DNA of 64,000 bases. Origin: Bacteroidales bacterium M3. GTDB taxonomy: Bacteria; Bacteroidota; Bacteroidia; Bacteroidales; Muribaculaceae. Location: NCBI GenBank assembly GCA_001689445.1, contig LUJN01000038.1:25195-89194 (forward strand), in the 5' to 3' direction. Below, piece by piece: positions 62,294 to 64,000 of the stretch. Within the stretch, counting starts at the first letter, position 1, and every line of letters begins with the position of its first letter. The position numbers and the translations under genes were made by a program. The notes below the pieces were generated by a model. That model ran no database searches. It was given only the letters and a program-made list of their open reading frames with translations, and was not told where the DNA came from.

Positions 62294-62411
62294 AATGCAC
62301 AATGCATAATTCATAATGCATAATTAAAGAATCGGCAATACCGACACGAAAGAGGGGCACCCCATAGGGATGCCCCTCAATTATGCATTAAGCATTATGA
62401 ATTATGCATTG
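62294..62411. repeat. TGCATAATT inverted repeat enclosing a terminator
   Basis: Arms 62294-62326 and 62379-62411 are inverted copies of about 33 bp with a few mismatches (CAATGCA...TGCATAATT / AATTATGCA...TGCATTG). Between them is a GAGGGGCA-TGCCCCTC hairpin (62352-62378) that terminates the minus-strand gene. Same motif family as 36964-37054. Confidence 0.7.
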
Positions 62412-62417
62412 TATAAA

Positions 62418-63815
62418 TCACTTGATGATTTTTGTAACCTTGTTGCCCTGACGCATGATGTAGAGGCCCGGCTCGTCGCCGCTCACGCGGATGCCTTGTA
62501 GATTGTAGTATTCGACGGGGGCGTTGGCGTCCTCTGCCTCTATAGTGTCGATGGCGCTCACACCAGTGACGGTGAAGTTGCGGATTTCCCATGTGCCGGC
62601 GATATCGTCGGTGCTGGTGTATTTGAAGCCCACAAGGATTTTCTTGCCGAGATACTTGGCGAGGGAGATATCCTCCTTACCCCAATTGGTAAAGTTCTTG
62701 CCCTCGGGGAACTCGGGATAGCCGATTTCAATCCATTCCCATTCGCCACCCTCGGCCTTGATCCACAGTGTGGCGTTCTCCTCCTGGGTACCCTGGAAGT
62801 GGTTGCTTATAATCTGTTCAAACGACAAGTCGGCCGAGGTCACGCCCACGAGGTTGATGGTCGGGGAGATGAGCCAGCTCTCGGTAGCATAGGCTTTCTT
62901 GTAGTAGCCCGATGCCTTCATGCACTTATAGCTCTTGTCATAGTTCCATACGTAGCTCAAGCCCTCGGGAAGCGGTTCATTCTCGATGACAAACGAGCCG
63001 ATACCCTCGGCAAAGGATTCCGAGTATGGTATACCGGTCTCGGTCACCACGGGAGCGGTGACGGTCAGCGTGTAGGATGCGCTACCGGCATAGTATTCGC
63101 CGGTCTCCTCGGTCGTGGCAGAGATGGTGGTCGTACCGGCGCCGATGATGGTCACTTTGCCGTCGGCAGCAACCGTAGCGGCCAACTCGTTGGACGACGA
63201 ATAGGTGACGGCGGCTGGAGTCGCCTTGGTGAGCGTGGGAGCCGTAAACGGCTCGCCGACAACAGCCTCGGCGGTAGCAGTACTGAACACGAGGTCAGCG
63301 TTCTTTTTCACCGTTACAGAACCTGTGGTGTAAGAGACAATAATAGAGTTGATAGACATGGTTTTCACCGACTTATCGGAGGGATAGCTAAGTTCTATAT
63401 TGTTTGCTCCTCCGCTCCAAGTACCTGTCTTACCATCCTTGGCAAACGAACCGGTATTAGCAGTCAGTTCCGTATAATCAGTATTTGCGGCGTTTATCAC
63501 TATCTTGGTGATGGTAATACCCTCGGCACATCCGAATGTCACAGTCGCGCCACGATAGATGCGCATCTGCGTTGAACCATCCTTGACTGTCCAAAGACGC
63601 GGATTTGTGCTACCGCCATTAGCCACCATCGTGACATCGCCGGCCTTGAATTTTACATCGGTGAGGTCTACGCCCTTGCTGTTCTGGTCGTACTCGGTCG
63701 GGGTCTGTGCGGGATTCAGCTCCGACGGCTTGGCGAAGTCAAACGTGGCGTCGGTCGCGAGAGCGAGCGACGCTGTGCCGAGGAGGCACAGGCATGAAAG
63801 TAAAAGTTTTTTCAT
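62418..63815 (-). CDS. Secreted protein paralogue with Ig-like domain and T9SS-like tail
   Basis: 465 aa from the ATG at 63815 (signal peptide MKKLLLSCLCLLGTASLA, as in 57467-58921). The longer frame from 63941 passes through the promoter and is rejected. Domains: a beta-sandwich (about 22-160; ATVTFGCAEGITITKIVINA), a BIG2-like Ig domain (about 185-260; VTYSSSNELAATVAADGKVTIIGAGTTTISATTEE), and a jelly-roll-like region (about 265-420; TGIPYSESFAEGIGSFV..., choice-of-anchor type). The tail reads VEYYNLQGIRVSGDEPGLYIMRQGNKVTKIIK. Probably type IX exported; substrate unknown. -7 box at 63877-63884. Confidence 0.8.
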   Translation of the reverse strand: MKKLLLSCLCLLGTASLALATDATFDFAKPSELNPAQTPTEYDQNSKGVDLTDVKFKAGDVTMVANGGSTNPRLWTVKDGSTQMRIYRGATVTFGCAEGITITKIVINAANTDYTELTANTGSFAKDGKTGTWSGGANNIELSYPSDKSVKTMSINSIIVSYTTGSVTVKKNADLVFSTATAEAVVGEPFTAPTLTKATPAAVTYSSSNELAATVAADGKVTIIGAGTTTISATTEETGEYYAGSASYTLTVTAPVVTETGIPYSESFAEGIGSFVIENEPLPEGLSYVWNYDKSYKCMKASGYYKKAYATESWLISPTINLVGVTSADLSFEQIISNHFQGTQEENATLWIKAEGGEWEWIEIGYPEFPEGKNFTNWGKEDISLAKYLGKKILVGFKYTSTDDIAGTWEIRNFTVTGVSAIDTIEAEDANAPVEYYNLQGIRVSGDEPGLYIMRQGNKVTKIIK

Positions 63816-63876
63816 GTTCATTGTGTTTAGTTGGTTATTAATTTGGTTAATATATCCGATAAATGATTGCGTATCG

Positions 63877-63884
63877 CAAATATA
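63877..63884 (-). promoter_or_regulatory. -7 box for the 62418 gene
   Basis: TATATTTG on the minus strand, 61 nt before the ATG. Confidence 0.55.
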
Positions 63885-63899
63885 CACAAATATCCCGAA

Positions 63900-64000
63900 A
63901 TATGACACACGGACATATGGAATTTTTAGACATACGGACATAAGGGCATAGGGCTACGCGACACAAGGGAATTTAGACATAAGAACATAGGCACATAAGG
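63900..64000. repeat. Degenerate GACATAnGG repeats at the right edge
   Basis: Units such as GGACATATGG, AGACATACGG, ACATAAGGGCATAGGG, AGACATAAGAACATAGGCACATAAGG. No gene; continues beyond the window. Confidence 0.5.

Overview
The window looks like a chromosomal segment of a Bacteroidales bacterium, most plausibly a Muribaculaceae-type gut commensal. The reasons are: a fused SecDF; at least 15 TAnnTTTG (Bacteroidetes -7) promoter boxes, many of them right where a start codon needs one; type IX secretion genes (PorW/SprE-like and PorX); a DUF2723 protein, DUF2807 and DUF4369 lipoproteins; and secreted proteins ending in a short 'EYYNLQGVRV...K' tail. The genus is inferred, not proven. No rRNA, tRNA, CRISPR array, phage or transposase gene was seen.

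Left part (1-6.0 kb, minus strand): a DUF2807 beta-helix lipoprotein, then a five-gene operon (circularly permuted ATP-grasp, alpha-E, transglutaminase-like, two AstE/AspA-like M14 proteins) of the predicted peptide-ligase type. The last M14 paralogue appears to have lost its zinc ligands. From 6.1 to 19.2 kb (plus): secDF, a small orphan protein, a complete glycine-cleavage operon that carries its own lipoate ligase and dihydrolipoyl dehydrogenase (lplA-gcvT-gcvH-gcvPA-gcvPB-lpdA), dGTPase and a TPM-domain protein. Next come a MazE/MazF-type toxin-antitoxin pair with two matching operator palindromes (19.2-19.8 kb) and metH (minus, 19.9-23.6 kb).

Middle (23.8-39.8 kb, plus): a glucosaminidase with LysM, aroA, a membrane-anchored CCGxHxxCE protein next to an orphan metal-ABC permease, porW then porX, two small secreted proteins, an AAA/DUF4143 ATPase behind repeated operator-like sites, tsaE-birA, a MoeB/ThiF-like E1 enzyme whose C-terminus runs into a repeat, serine acetyltransferase, and a THUMP RNA methyltransferase with a long Arg/Asp tail.

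Right part (39.9-64 kb): a carboxypeptidase-regulatory-like secreted protein; a VWA lipoprotein with an OmpA-family protein; an XRE regulator; about 650 bp without a convincing gene; purD; a membrane protein and an acyltransferase; DUF2723 protein, polysaccharide deacetylase and queG; comM; a three-gene minus-strand set (HATPase, STAS-like DUF4325, DUF4369 lipoprotein with a cysteine-less thioredoxin-like end); two paralogous secreted proteins around a class A acid phosphatase plus OprO/P-like porin pair; and a two-gene unit with a 50-residue first gene.

The window is rich in small dispersed repeats. These are GTAGGGAC-bounded hairpins, two of which lie in frame inside porW; TGCATAATGCATAATT inverted repeats, one at the end of the moeB-like gene; a thrice-repeated promoter cassette; and TTTGAACTTTGCAC and CTATTTGACCTAT motifs.
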